A stretch of DNA of 49,929 bases from Novosphingobium panipatense (GCF_002149965.1 NZ_MSQB01000015.1:1-49929), one strand, 5' to 3'. Positions 1-8,971 are shown, numbered from the stretch's first letter. Numbers and translations are program-made. The notes: generated by a model not told the origin, from the sequence alone.

Positions 1-66
1 TCCTGTGCGCATGCGCCAGACTCGCATGCGAACGCAACAAAGGGAATCCCGAACCGGACTCTTATG

Positions 67-567
67 TCAGGCGGAAACCACTAGCCGCCGTAATGTGGCC
101 GACACCGCATCTAAATGTGTGGAGCGGTAAGTCTCATCGTCTGAATCCAGGATTGATAAATCGCCAAGATCGCGGATGATATCGCCATATGTTTCAGCCA
201 CTTCAGTCATGTCGACTTCTGAGGGGCAGACCCTAGTCGACAATTGCTCGTGTACCCGTCCCGCAGCGCTCAGCGGGGCAGCGAGAGCCTGTCTTGCGAC
301 CCAAGTTAAAAACAGACGCAATCCGAGATTGCGTTTGGCGTTTCCTGAGGGGGCATTCGAATAAAATTCTTCGGCAAAATAAATTATCAGCGGAAATACG
401 AAATCAGAACCAAACAGCGGTGTTAGTTGGCCGAATTCGTAGAATGATCCGCCGAATCTAATGGATTGTCCAGGAACTGACTCAGTCTGATGCGGATCGG
501 TCGTTTGCTCATTGAGCATCGACCATCGTCTCATACATTCTTTCTTAGTAAGCTTTTCAAAAGGCAC
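67..567 (-). CDS. hypothetical protein in foreign-looking DNA
   Basis: I do not recognise this 166-residue protein. It begins at a GTG after a weak purine stretch; an ATG at 534 (M12) is an equally possible start. Residues about 55-95 hold a hydrophobic-aromatic patch followed by a basic helix (KRNLGLRLFLTW), which faintly recalls the N-terminal core-binding part of tyrosine recombinases, but no catalytic domain is present, so this is only a thought. The C-terminal third is acidic and probably helical. Base composition is clearly less GC-rich than the chromosomal genes to the right, and the gene points away from the broken comM, both consistent with belonging to an inserted or exchanged segment. 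Confidence 0.45.
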   Translation of the reverse strand: MPFEKLTKKECMRRWSMLNEQTTDPHQTESVPGQSIRFGGSFYEFGQLTPLFGSDFVFPLIIYFAEEFYSNAPSGNAKRNLGLRLFLTWVARQALAAPLSAAGRVHEQLSTRVCPSEVDMTEVAETYGDIIRDLGDLSILDSDDETYRSTHLDAVSATLRRLVVSA

Positions 568-892
568 TACTCTATCCAGTCAATTCGGCGACTGCCATAG
601 TGCTTCTGCACGATCGGCTTCGTCGCGTCATTACGAAACCTGAGCATTGATAGACATTGTACTGGATTAAATCAACACTAAATAAAAACTATAATAGTTA
701 ATGCGAAATAGGACATAGATAAATGAAGTAATAATCGAATTACGTATTATTTAACGTCCAATTCAATTGGACGTCATGTCCGATTGTGGTTGCCGCAATT
801 CAGAGAAATAGCCTGCTCACGGAGGCGTAATCATCGGACGTCGCGCATTACCGATTGGACGTCCAAAAAAGGGGGGCGGAGAGAAAATTTTT
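568..892. other. AT-rich non-coding stretch with clustered GGACGT motifs
   Basis: No gene is supported in these 325 bases. They are the most AT-rich part of the window, especially 650-760. The right half (754-866) holds several copies of an ATYGGACGT motif in both orientations, listed separately. The stretch could carry the promoter of the minus-strand gene, an operator region, or one end of a mobile element; the sequence alone does not decide. Confidence 0.5.
754..866. repeat. cluster of ATYGGACGT motifs with two perfect palindromes
   Basis: A 21-base palindrome (754-774) has arms ACGTCCAATT and AATTGGACGT around one central C. Next come ATGTCCGATT (776-785, the reverse orientation), ATCGGACGT (833-841) and a 12-base palindrome TTGGACGTCCAA (855-866). 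Repeated inverted and direct sites of this kind are typical of a repressor operator array or of transposase-binding sites at the end of an element. The array lies between the foreign gene and the comM junction. Confidence 0.6.
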
Positions 893-2380
893 GTGACTAC
901 GCTCTCATGCAGGATTGCCGGAAGACACCCCGCTGAATCCGATTCGCCATCGGCTTTGTTCATCAGCAGGTACGCTCGTGAGCCTTACGGCCACCGCCTC
1001 AACACGAACTTTCTCGGGCGCCGATTGGGGCGGCTCGTTGCCCCGATCCGGCTAACCCTTCCAGGATCTGAAGTGGCAGGTTTCCATCAATACGTGAATA
1101 GCTCGCATTACGATCTGCCCATCGCGCTTTCGCTGCTGGCGGCCATGGGCATCGTCGATAGCGAACAGATGGCCGATTTCGTCGCGGTAGGCGAACTCGC
1201 GCTGGACGGCAGGATCATCCCCTCGCCCGGCGTGCTGCTGGCGGCGCTTCACGCCAGCGAACGCGATCTCGGCCTGATCTGTCCGGCCGCGCAGGGCAGC
1301 GAGGCCCGCTGGGCGGACGGCGTGCCCATCATCGCGACGCCCAACCTGATCAGCCTGCTCAATCACCTGAAGGGCGCCCAGGTCCTGCCGCCGCCCCAGC
1401 CGGGCCGCGCCGATCCGCCTCCGCGCGGGCCGGACCTGAAGCAGGTGAAGGGGCAGGAAGTCGCCCGGCGCGCGCTGGAAATAGCTGCGGCAGGGTCACA
1501 CAACCTGCTCATGTGCGGTCCGCCCGGTGCCGGAAAGTCGCTGCTTGCCTCCTGCCTGCCCGGCATCCTCCCCGAGCTCACCGCCGCCGAGGCACTGGAA
1601 GTCTCGATGATCGCCTCCGTCGCGGGCACGCTGGAAGATGGCCGGATCAGCCGCGCGCGGCCGTTCCGCGCCCCGCATCATTCCGCGTCGATGGCGGCGC
1701 TGACGGGCGGCGGCCTGAAAGTGCGGCCCGGTGAAGTCTCGATGGCCCATCTCGGCGTGCTGTTCCTCGACGAATTGCCCGAGTTCCAGCGCGGCGCGCT
1801 CGATTCGCTGCGACAGCCGCTGGAGGCGGGCGAAGTCACCGTGGCGCGGGCCAATGCCCATGTCACTTATCCGGCCCGGGTTCAATTGATCGCGGCCATG
1901 AACCCCTGCCGCTGCGGCCATCTCGGCGATCCGGCGCTCGCCTGCTCGCGCGTTCCCAAATGCGCCGCCGATTACCAGAGCAAGGTTTCCGGCCCCCTGC
2001 TCGACCGGATCGACCTTCATGTCGAAGTCGATCCGGTGCGCGCCGTGGACCTTGCCCTGCCGCCACCCAAGGAAGGCAGCGCCGAAGTCGCCGCGCGGGT
2101 CGCCCGTGCCCGCATGATCCAGACCGCCCGCCTGGAGGGAACCGGAAAACGCACCAATGCCGAGCTCGACGGCGACCTTCTCGAAACCCACGCCGCCCCC
2201 GACGATGCGGGCCGCAAGCTGCTGATGCAGGCCGCAGAGGCCATGCGCCTCTCCGCGCGCGGCTATACCCGCATCCTGCGCGTGGCGCGCACGATAGCGG
2301 ACCTTGCCGGGGCGGATCAGATGACGCGTATACACATAGCAGAGGCGCTGAGTTACCGGCGGCGGCCTCCCAGCGCCTGA
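893..2380 (+). pseudogene. comM: 5'-truncated comM/yifB (YifB-family Mg-chelatase-like AAA+ ATPase) fused to unrelated DNA
   Basis: From about residue 69 of this 495-codon open frame the protein is a clear ComM/YifB ATPase, the hexameric helicase family that promotes branch migration during natural transformation. It shows SHYDLPIAL, Walker A GPPGAGKS near residue 209, the Walker B-type LFLDELPEF near 290, the cysteine-bearing MNPCRCGH and a C-terminal Mg-chelatase domain. The first 68 codons (from a GTG at 893) show no resemblance to the ComM N-terminus, which normally carries about 90 conserved residues before SHYDLPIAL. The homology breaks sharply near base 1098. The N-terminal Lon/ChlI-like domain is therefore partly missing. 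The frame is open across the junction, so a chimeric protein could be made, but loss of normal function is likely. Confidence 0.8.
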
Positions 2381-2512
2381 CCAAGCGGACCCGCCGTGCC
2401 GCTGACGCGAAAAAATCAAAGAGCGCCAAACCGGTTCAGTTAAATGAATTCAGCCAAACAGCTTCAGATTATTATGCTTTTCTGCCCGCAGTGGCGATGT
2501 GAGGATAAGAAA

Positions 2513-3436
2513 ATGCATTCGATACCGTCGATCCTGCTCGCGCTGTCCACTTTGCCCTCGGGCGGGCAAGCTGCCGCAAGCGAGATGCCCGTCCCTTCGC
2601 AGTGTGCTTTGCCCGAGGGCTGGTCTCAGGTGGCCGGGCGGGGATCGCGTTATGTCGTCTTCGGGGAACTTCACGGGACACATGAGAGCCCCGCCTTCGT
2701 CGGCGATCTTGCCTGCGCGCTGGCTTCGCGGAACCGGCGCGTGCTTGTTGCGGTGGAACTGGATTCGACTATCGACGGCGCACTGCAGGAAGCATGGAAA
2801 CAACCCGTATCCCGCTTCAAGCAAGCGCTCGGCGCCGCGGGATGGCAGGGCCGAAAGGACGGAGTCGGCAGCGAAGCCATGTTTGCGATGCTGGTCCGCC
2901 TGCACGCGCTCAAGGAGGCAGGCTTGCCCATCGGTGTGGCGGCCTTCAATGGCACGCGCGACGAAGCCCAGCAGAAGCGCTTCCCCGATCTTGATCTTGC
3001 GGGACAAGGCCCGCACGAAGCCGCACAGGCGGAAAATATCAAAGAGGCTGCAGCCCTTGCCCGCTACGATCAGGTCCTAGTCCTGGCCGGTTCGTTTCAT
3101 GCGGAGAGGACGCGCTACGGTGAAGGCGCGAATAGCTTCGACCCGATGGCCGTTCGCCTCGCTTCCTTCGGCACCGTCACCAGCCTGAAAATGCGCTATG
3201 CGGCTGGTACCAGTTGGGACTGCAATCCGAAACCGGGGATGCGGTTCGAACCCGGACAGACCATTCCCGAAGATGCGATCGAATGCGGCAATCATCGCGC
3301 AAAGGGTGATGCCGACCTGTTCAGAGCGCCCTTCATGCAGCTCGGCGCCTTCCCGGGCGAAGATCGGGATGCCCGCTTCGACGGGTTCTTCTGGCTTGGC
3401 CCGATCAGCGGATCCCCGCCTCAAGTGCCGGAGTAG
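2513..3436 (+). CDS. ChaN/TIKI-like putative haem-binding or hydrolase-like exported protein
   Basis: The 307-residue protein has a short N-terminal signal-like segment (MHSIPSILLALSTLPSG). It then carries GELHGTHESP near residue 50 and a later LVLAGSFHAERTRYG, a pattern of the ChaN/TIKI-like superfamily (PF04187 and relatives) that includes haem-binding lipoproteins. No lipobox is visible. The ATG at 2513 is preferred over an upstream in-frame ATG at 2444 because GAGGA precedes it at good distance and the signal-like segment follows directly. It is probably periplasmic. The substrate is unknown and the family call rests on motifs only. Confidence 0.55.
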   Translation: MHSIPSILLALSTLPSGGQAAASEMPVPSQCALPEGWSQVAGRGSRYVVFGELHGTHESPAFVGDLACALASRNRRVLVAVELDSTIDGALQEAWKQPVSRFKQALGAAGWQGRKDGVGSEAMFAMLVRLHALKEAGLPIGVAAFNGTRDEAQQKRFPDLDLAGQGPHEAAQAENIKEAAALARYDQVLVLAGSFHAERTRYGEGANSFDPMAVRLASFGTVTSLKMRYAAGTSWDCNPKPGMRFEPGQTIPEDAIECGNHRAKGDADLFRAPFMQLGAFPGEDRDARFDGFFWLGPISGSPPQVPE

Positions 3437-3491
3437 CTGATTCGCGCACTAAGGGCTTGCCGTGCGGCGCCGGGGAAGGCACCGGGCGCTG

Positions 3492-4376
3492 ATGACCGTG
3501 TCCACCGACCGTACCGCCGTTCTTGCAGGCCTTTCCATCGTCGTGGCGCAGGCCTCGATCAACCTTGGCGCCGCTTTCGCCAAGAGCCTGTTTCCGCTCA
3601 TCGGGCCGGAAGGGGTGGCGGCGCTGCGAACCGGCATTTCCGCGTTGATCCTCTTGGCCATCGCGCGTCCATGGCGCAGCCGGATCAGCGGGCGGCAATG
3701 GCGCTGGCTGCTGGTCTACGGCCTGGTTCTGGGCGGCATGAACCTGATGATCTACTGGGCCTTCCGCCGCATTCCCATCGGCATCGGCGTCGCCATCGAG
3801 ATCTGCGGCCCGCTCGGCGTGGTCCTCGTCACATCGCGCTCGCTGCGCGATTTTCTCTGGCTTGCGCTCGCCCTTGGCGGGCTGGCGCTGCTGATTCCCT
3901 GGCCGGGCCGTGCCCAGCCGCTGGACCTGGCCGGAATCGGCTTTGCGCTCGGCGCCGCCCTGTGCTGGGCGCTCTATATCCTCTGCGGCAAGCGCGCCGG
4001 CGAAGTGGGCAGCACCACGGCCGTCTCCATCGGCATGACCGTGGCCTGCCTCGTCACCGTGCCGTTCGGCGTGGCCTCGGCACCGGCACAAATGTCGCTC
4101 CATGCGCTGGGCCTGGGCCTTGTCGTCGCGGTGCTGTCCAGCGCGCTGCCCTACATGCTGGAGATGCGGGCGATGGGGCAGCTTTCCAGCCGTATCGTCG
4201 GCCTGCTCAGCTCCATGGCCCCGGCGCTCGGCGCCATCGTGGGCTTTCTGGTGCTGGGCGAAAGACTGACCGGGCTGCAATGGCTCGCCGTGGCCATGAT
4301 GATCGCCGCGAGCGCGGGCTGCTCGCTGGCCGCAAGGGCACCGGTGGCCAAGGCCCGCGACGACGTAATGGCCTGA
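3492..4376 (+). CDS. EamA/RhtA-family transporter
   Basis: This 294-residue inner-membrane protein has about ten hydrophobic helices arranged as two EamA repeats. The segment GPEGVAALRTGISALILL and the later VLGERLTGLQWL match the RhtA-type branch, whose members export amino acids such as threonine and homoserine or other small metabolites. The ATG at 3492 (MTVSTDRT) is chosen over a GTG at 3462 because the extra residues are arginine-rich and unlike the family start. The 3' end is followed after 7 bases by a copy of the dispersed hairpin repeat, and the next gene is convergent. The substrate cannot be told from sequence. Confidence 0.85.
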   Translation: MTVSTDRTAVLAGLSIVVAQASINLGAAFAKSLFPLIGPEGVAALRTGISALILLAIARPWRSRISGRQWRWLLVYGLVLGGMNLMIYWAFRRIPIGIGVAIEICGPLGVVLVTSRSLRDFLWLALALGGLALLIPWPGRAQPLDLAGIGFALGAALCWALYILCGKRAGEVGSTTAVSIGMTVACLVTVPFGVASAPAQMSLHALGLGLVVAVLSSALPYMLEMRAMGQLSSRIVGLLSSMAPALGAIVGFLVLGERLTGLQWLAVAMMIAASAGCSLAARAPVAKARDDVMA

Positions 4377-4383
4377 GGAGTCG

Positions 4384-4522
4384 TTTGAAAATTCGCTGAA
4401 GGCGAATTTTGCGGCACCAGCCCACGCCCCCACCCGACCTCCCACGAGTGTATCCTGATGGGAGGTCGGGTGGGGGCGTGGGCCGGTGCCGTTCAAAAAT
4501 GCCCATCCGGGCATTTTCAAAA
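4384..4522. repeat. dispersed hairpin repeat, copy 1 (A-B-C form)
   Basis: Three hairpins in a row. A: AAAATTCGC / GCGAATTTT (4388-4410). B: a 78-base GC-rich hairpin from GGCACC (4413) to GGTGCC (4490) with TGTATCCTGA in the loop. C: AAAATGCCC / GGGCATTTT (4496-4517). The outer ends TTTGAAAA and TTTTCAAA are inverted repeats of each other. It lies between two convergent genes and could act as a two-way terminator. Confidence 0.9.
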
Positions 4523-4537
4523 AAGACTCTGGAATTC

Positions 4538-5293
4538 TCAGCCCTCGATATCGAGCTGCCGCAGGACTTCCGCAATCACCCGCGGATCGCTCGCGAAGCC
4601 CAGGTGCGAGCAGCGGATCGGCACAGCGCGGTCGCGTTCGTGCGGCCAGCCGCAGGCAGAGCGGGGGTGGATGACCCCGTCGCGCGGGCTCCAGAGCGCG
4701 ATCGTCGGCACCGGCGGTTTCTCGGAAAAGTCGCAGTCGATCGGCGGTGCGTCTACCGAGTGGCCGGTCACCACCTGATAGGCCCGCCAGGCATTGTTGG
4801 CGCGCGGATCGCCGGAAAAGGGCGTGCCCATCGTCACCACCTTGCCGACACTGCCGGGCTGCCGCCGGGCGATCTCGCGCGCGAAGAGACCGCCGAGGCT
4901 CCAGCCGACCAGCGTGACCGGCGCCCGGTGCCGACGCGCCAGCGAACCCACGCGGCGCATCAGGAATTCGAAATTGTGCGGATTCGGGCCGAAGTTGAAC
5001 CCCAGCCCCCATTCATGGACTTCATGCCCGGCCTGCGCCAGCGCTTCCGCCATGGGCCGCATCCGGTTGGGGTGAGCGCCGAAGCCCGGAAGGAGCATGA
5101 CCGGCTGGGGATGAAGCGCCGTCTCGATCCCCAGCAGCTTCTTCCCGCCCCGCCGCAGCGACGCCAGTTCAGCAACGAACAACCGCAGCGACGGCTTGCG
5201 CACGCCCTCTGGATGCGGCTCGCGCGCCAGTACCGCGCGGCGCACGATGGCGCTGCGCATCATGTCCAACTGGCGTGGCGCCTGACCGTTCAC
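4538..5293 (-). CDS. alpha/beta-fold hydrolase (lipase-like)
   Basis: The 251-residue protein has the alpha/beta-hydrolase nucleophile elbow GWSLGG with Ser132. Candidate acid Asp205 lies in SPRDGVI and His230 in CSHLGF, giving a full catalytic triad. VMLLPGFGAHPNRMRP supplies the usual oxyanion-loop region. There is no signal peptide, so it is probably cytoplasmic. MGTPFSGDPRANNAW resembles esterase/lipase families such as triacylglycerol lipase-like and PGAP1-like proteins. The start at 5293 keeps the predicted N-terminal helix; no better start is visible. It stands alone between two copies of the hairpin repeat. Confidence 0.8.
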   Translation of the reverse strand: MNGQAPRQLDMMRSAIVRRAVLAREPHPEGVRKPSLRLFVAELASLRRGGKKLLGIETALHPQPVMLLPGFGAHPNRMRPMAEALAQAGHEVHEWGLGFNFGPNPHNFEFLMRRVGSLARRHRAPVTLVGWSLGGLFAREIARRQPGSVGKVVTMGTPFSGDPRANNAWRAYQVVTGHSVDAPPIDCDFSEKPPVPTIALWSPRDGVIHPRSACGWPHERDRAVPIRCSHLGFASDPRVIAEVLRQLDIEG

Positions 5294-5342
5294 TTTACCT
5301 CTTCAACTCCTGTACTGTCAGGCCAAACAGGCCTTAAAATCC

Positions 5343-5510
5343 TTTGAAAATTCGCGGAAGAGCGAATTTTGCGGCACCGGCCCCGTTTGGATTCAGGCGC
5401 CCCCACCCTGGCACCCAACGGTAGTATCCTGCGGGTGGCAGGGTGGGGGCGCCGGAGTCCAATTGGGGCCGGTGCCGCATCGAAAATGCCTTTCAGGCAT
5501 TTTCCAAAAA
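5343..5510. repeat. dispersed hairpin repeat, copy 2 (A-B-C form, long B)
   Basis: A: AAAATTCGC / GCGAATTTT. B is a longer, imperfect hairpin running from GCGGCACCGGCCCC to GGGGCCGGTGCCGC, with an inner stem CACCC / GGGTG different from copy 1 but the same loop core AGTATCCTGC (5423-5432). C: GAAAATGCC / GGCATTTTC. It sits 3' of the DUF3617 gene (minus strand) and upstream of the hydrolase gene. Confidence 0.9.
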
Positions 5511-5516
5511 GGCCCC

Positions 5517-6086
5517 TTACCCCTGACAATCCCCGATGCGCTTCGTGTTCACGTGCACCGTCATCTTCATCTGGCCGCCGACTTGCGCGTCGCCGGTCAT
5601 GTCCATCTTCACGGTAATGTCCGAATTGTCCTCGGCCACCGTCCCGCCTAGCGTCAGGACGGCCTTGCCGCCTTCCTTCGACGTACATTCCATCTGGGCA
5701 TCGAGCTTTCCGCCATCAACGTCGAATCGCGAATAAGTACATTCGCGATTCTGCCCCACGTCGTGGAACATGTCGCGGTAGCCTTTTTCGGCTTCGGCGG
5801 AAGTCAGGCAGAATTCGTTGACCTGCGACTTCTGAAGCGTCGACTTCATCTGGTCCGCCATCTGGCTGGGCAGCCCCGGAACGTCGATCTGCTTCACTTC
5901 GCTGACCTGCCTGTACTTGCCGGGTCGGGGCTTGTCGAGCTTGGCGGCTTCCTGTCGTATTTCTTCCTGGGACCTGGCGGCAGAGCCTGCCGCGGTGCCG
6001 GCATCCTTCGACTTGTCGTCCTTCGCGCCGCAGCCCGCGACCAGTACGGCCAGGGCGATCGCGGCAATGGTCGCATATCGCTTCAT
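5517..6086 (-). CDS. DUF3617-type lipoprotein
   Basis: A 189-residue exported protein with a classic lipoprotein signal: MKRYATIAAIALAVLVAGC, with the lipid-accepting Cys at 19. The mature part has the DUF3617 pattern of Sphingomonadales proteins (FCLTSAEAEKGY, CTYSRFDVDGGKLDAQMEC, and a terminal strand with VKMDMTGDAQVGGQMKM). Its function is not known. The start at 6086 is chosen because AAGGA lies 8-9 bases upstream and the signal peptide starts there; the open frame continues to 6158 without sense. It is divergent from uvrB. Confidence 0.8.
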   Translation of the reverse strand: MKRYATIAAIALAVLVAGCGAKDDKSKDAGTAAGSAARSQEEIRQEAAKLDKPRPGKYRQVSEVKQIDVPGLPSQMADQMKSTLQKSQVNEFCLTSAEAEKGYRDMFHDVGQNRECTYSRFDVDGGKLDAQMECTSKEGGKAVLTLGGTVAEDNSDITVKMDMTGDAQVGGQMKMTVHVNTKRIGDCQG

Positions 6087-6193
6087 GAAGCTTCGTCCTT
6101 CATCGACCCCAGAGACCAGCCGCGTACCACCGCCGCGCGCTGCCTGCCAACGAGTCATTGCGGGGCCATGCCATATACCCCATATGTTCTCCC

Positions 6194-8380
6194 ATGGCAG
6201 AGCTGATCATCCGCCGGGGCCTTGAGGAACCGGACACTTCGGGCACTTTCGTCCCCCACAAGCCGGCACGTCCCGACAAGTCGATGCCGGGCAGGCCCTT
6301 CAAGGTCGTCTCCGAATACGAGCCGAACGGCGACCAGCCGACCGCCATCGCCGACCTCGTCTCCACGGCGGGCGAAGGCGAAAAGACGCAAGTGCTGCTG
6401 GGCGTCACCGGATCGGGCAAGACCTTCACCATGGCCAAGGTGATCGAGGAACTGCAACGCCCCGCCCTGATCCTGGCGCCGAACAAGATCCTGGCCGCGC
6501 AGCTCTATGCGGAAATGAAGGACTTCTTCCCCGAGAACGCGGTCGAATACTTCGTTTCCTACTACGACTATTACCAGCCCGAGGCCTATGTCGCCCGTTC
6601 GGACACCTACATCGAGAAGGAAAGCTCGGTGAACGAGGCGATCGACCGCATGCGCCACTCGGCCACGCGGGCGCTGCTGGAGCGGGACGACGTGATCATC
6701 GTCGCCTCGGTCTCGTGCCTCTACGGCATCGGCTCGGTCGAGACGTACTCGGCGATGATCTTCGACCTGAAGACCGGGGACACCCAGGATCAGCGCGAGA
6801 TCATCCGCAAGCTGGTCGCCCTCCAGTACAAGCGCAACGATGCCGCCTTCACGCGCGGCACCTTTCGCGTGCGCGGGGACAATCTGGAACTGTTCCCCTC
6901 CCACCTTGAAGACACGGCCTGGCGCATCTCGTTTTTCGGGGACGAGATCGAGGAGATTGCCGAGTTCGATCCGCTCACCGGCAAGAAGGGCTCCGCGCTC
7001 GAAAAGGTGCGGGTCTATGCGAACTCGCACTATGTCACGCCCGGCCCGACGATGAAGCAGGCGAGCGAGGCGATCCGCTTCGAACTGACCGAGCGGTTGA
7101 AGGAACTGGAAGCCGAAGGCCGCCTGCTCGAAGCCCAGCGCCTGGAACAGCGCACCAATTTCGACCTGGAGATGATCGCCGCCACCGGAAGCTGCGCGGG
7201 GATCGAGAACTATTCGCGCTTCCTCACCGGCCGCCTGCCGGGCGAGCCGCCGCCGACCCTGTTCGAATACCTGCCGGACAATGCCCTGCTGTTCGTGGAC
7301 GAAAGCCACCAGACCGTGCCGCAGATCGGCGCGATGTCGAAAGGCGACCACCGCCGCAAGATCACCCTGGCCGAATACGGCTTCCGCCTGCCGAGCTGCA
7401 TCGACAATCGCCCGCTGCGCTTCAATGAGTGGGACGCGATGCGCCCGCAGACCATTGCCGTCTCCGCCACGCCCGGCCACTGGGAGATGGACGAATCGGG
7501 CGGCGTCTTTGCCGAACAGGTGATCCGCCCCACCGGACTGATCGATCCGCCGGTGGAAATCCGCCCGGTCGAGGATCAGGTGCAGGACTGCATCATGGAG
7601 TGCAAGGCGGTGGCCGAAAAGGGCTATCGCACGCTCGTCACCACCCTCACCAAGCGCATGGCCGAGGACCTCACCGAGTTCATGCACGAAGCCGGCGTGC
7701 GCGTGCGCTACATGCACAGCGACGTCGAGACGCTGGAGCGCATCGAACTGATCCGCGATCTTCGCATGGGCGTTTACGACGTGCTGGTGGGCATCAACCT
7801 GCTGCGCGAGGGGCTCGACATTCCCGAATGCGGGCTCGTCTGCATCCTCGATGCCGACAAGGAAGGCTTCCTGCGCAGCGAAACCTCGCTGATCCAGACC
7901 ATCGGCCGCGCCGCGCGCAACGTGGACGGCCGCGTGATCCTCTACGCCGACCGCATGACCGGCAGCATGGAACGCGCCATCGCCGAAACCGACCGGCGCC
8001 GGGCCAAGCAGGAAGAATACAACGCCGAACACGGCATCACCCCGCAGACGATCAAGCGCCGCATTGCCGACATCGTCGCCGACACCGCCAGCCGCGACGG
8101 CGTGCTGGTGGACATCGATGCCGAGGGCCAGAACAACCTCGTCGGCCACAACTTGCGCGCCTATATCGAGGAACTCGAACAGAAGATGCGCAATGCCGCC
8201 GCCGACCTCGAATTCGAGGAAGCCGGCCGCCTGCGCGACGAGATCCGGCGCCTGGAAGCCAGCGAACTCGGCATTCCCGACGATCACAAGAAAGCCCCGA
8301 TCGTCGGCCGCAGCAACGAGGGTAAGCCCGGCACGCGCAAGACGCGCTATGGGAAGATGCAGCGAAAATGGGGCAAATAG
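6194..8380 (+). CDS. uvrB: UvrABC excision nuclease subunit B
   Basis: UvrB is the damage-verifying helicase-like subunit of nucleotide excision repair; it is loaded by UvrA and recruits UvrC. The 728-residue product has the expected length and parts: Walker A GVTGSGKT (about 70-77), the beta-hairpin [11 protein letters not shown] (about 121-131) that inserts into DNA, helicase motif VDESHQT, and the C-terminal UVR coiled coil [18 protein letters not shown] that contacts UvrC. The ATG at 6194 is chosen because MAELIIRRG fits family starts; the upstream in-frame ATG at 6158 adds an unlikely leader. No Shine-Dalgarno is visible before it and no alphaproteobacterial LexA box (GTTC-N7-GTTC) was seen. 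Confidence 0.97.
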   Translation: MAELIIRRGLEEPDTSGTFVPHKPARPDKSMPGRPFKVVSEYEPNGDQPTAIADLVSTAGEGEKTQVLLGVTGSGKTFTMAKVIEELQRPALILAPNKILAAQLYAEMKDFFPENAVEYFVSYYDYYQPEAYVARSDTYIEKESSVNEAIDRMRHSATRALLERDDVIIVASVSCLYGIGSVETYSAMIFDLKTGDTQDQREIIRKLVALQYKRNDAAFTRGTFRVRGDNLELFPSHLEDTAWRISFFGDEIEEIAEFDPLTGKKGSALEKVRVYANSHYVTPGPTMKQASEAIRFELTERLKELEAEGRLLEAQRLEQRTNFDLEMIAATGSCAGIENYSRFLTGRLPGEPPPTLFEYLPDNALLFVDESHQTVPQIGAMSKGDHRRKITLAEYGFRLPSCIDNRPLRFNEWDAMRPQTIAVSATPGHWEMDESGGVFAEQVIRPTGLIDPPVEIRPVEDQVQDCIMECKAVAEKGYRTLVTTLTKRMAEDLTEFMHEAGVRVRYMHSDVETLERIELIRDLRMGVYDVLVGINLLREGLDIPECGLVCILDADKEGFLRSETSLIQTIGRAARNVDGRVILYADRMTGSMERAIAETDRRRAKQEEYNAEHGITPQTIKRRIADIVADTASRDGVLVDIDAEGQNNLVGHNLRAYIEELEQKMRNAAADLEFEEAGRLRDEIRRLEASELGIPDDHKKAPIVGRSNEGKPGTRKTRYGKMQRKWGK

Positions 8381-8402
8381 CCCACGTTTCTCGTTACCTA
8401 TT

Positions 8403-8437
8403 TTCAATCATATCCAAATAGCTCAACATTGATTGAA
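8403..8437. promoter_or_regulatory. inverted repeat upstream of hicA, possible operator
   Basis: Arms TTCAATCA (8403-8410) and TGATTGAA (8430-8437) form a perfect 8-base inverted repeat with a 19-base spacer in an AT-rich stretch between uvrB and the HicA gene. It could be an operator for the toxin-antitoxin pair, or a remnant terminator of uvrB. There is no further evidence. Confidence 0.3.
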
Positions 8438-8495
8438 TGTATGGACGACATCGGCATTCTGATTGTTAAGACGCTTGAAACCGCTCGAGGCGTCG

Positions 8496-8750
8496 ATGAT
8501 CAAACCTGCCAAGCTCCATTTGCAACTTCTGGAAGCACGAAGTCGTACGATCCCGTTTCGTGATTTCGAGAGGTTACTAAAGGCATTTGGATTTACGCAT
8601 GTTCGAACCAAGGGAAGCCATCAAATCTGGACTCACCCCGCTCTTGACCGCCCCTTCCCGGTTCAACCGAATGCGAAAGACGCCAAAGCCTATCAGGTTC
8701 GCGAGTTCCTTGAACTCGTCGAGCAGCACGCGCTATATGTGATCGAGTGA
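8496..8750 (+). CDS. hicA: HicA-family toxin (type II toxin-antitoxin)
   Basis: HicA toxins are small double-stranded-RNA-binding-fold ribonucleases that cleave mRNA. This 84-residue protein has the family core RDFERLLKAFGFTHVRTKGSHQIW, where the His of KGSH is the catalytic residue of characterised members. The N-terminus is about 15 residues longer than in minimal HicA proteins. The start at 8496 (MIKPAKLH) is supported by GAGG 7-8 bases upstream; an earlier TTG at 8463 is less likely. Its stop overlaps the start of the HicB gene by one base (TGATG), so the pair should be translated together. Confidence 0.75.
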   Translation: MIKPAKLHLQLLEARSRTIPFRDFERLLKAFGFTHVRTKGSHQIWTHPALDRPFPVQPNAKDAKAYQVREFLELVEQHALYVIE

Positions 8751-8971
8751 TGGAACCACATTACCACATCAACCTGTTCTGGTCCGATGAGGATGCTTGC
8801 TGGATCGCGGACGTCCCCGATCTCAAGCCCTGCTCCGCGCATGGCAGCAGCCGAGCCGAAGCGCTGGCCAATGTCAACGACGCCATCGAGGGCTGGTTGG
8901 AAGCTGCAGCGGAGAAGGACCTGCCCATTCCCGCACCCCGATATCGTCCCGCTATTTACGCGACGACCTGA
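8750..8971 (+). CDS. hicB: short HicB-family antitoxin
   Basis: The 73-residue product shows the HicB N-terminal fold: a strand pair (HYHINLFWSDEDACWIADVPDL), then the conserved GSSRAEALANVNDAIEGWLEAA helix. In operons of this type it binds and masks HicA. The protein ends soon after this domain, so it lacks the C-terminal ribbon-helix-helix or helix-turn-helix part many HicB proteins use to bind DNA; autoregulation may be absent or need a partner. The ATG at 8750 overlaps the hicA stop; a GTG at 8747 would add one residue. Confidence 0.75.
   Translation: MEPHYHINLFWSDEDACWIADVPDLKPCSAHGSSRAEALANVNDAIEGWLEAAAEKDLPIPAPRYRPAIYATT

Noticed and set aside
4413..4490. Repeats as a CRISPR array
   Set aside because: The copies are dispersed 1-15 kb apart at gene ends, not clustered with regular spacers, and no cas genes are present.
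3405..5012. 535-codon minus-strand open frame spanning EamA, repeat copy 1 and the hydrolase
   Set aside because: It runs through two real genes and a hairpin repeat and is rich in Arg, Gly and Ala without any family pattern.
6087..6193. LexA box in front of uvrB
   Set aside because: The alphaproteobacterial pattern GTTC-N7-GTTC was not found; only a single GTTC is present.
6155..8407. 750-codon open frame on the minus strand across uvrB
   Set aside because: It is the mirror of uvrB, kept open by GC-rich third positions. It has no domain resemblance or ribosome site. The same applies to long antisense frames over the CoA-transferase, BcsB-like, GT2 and MscS genes.
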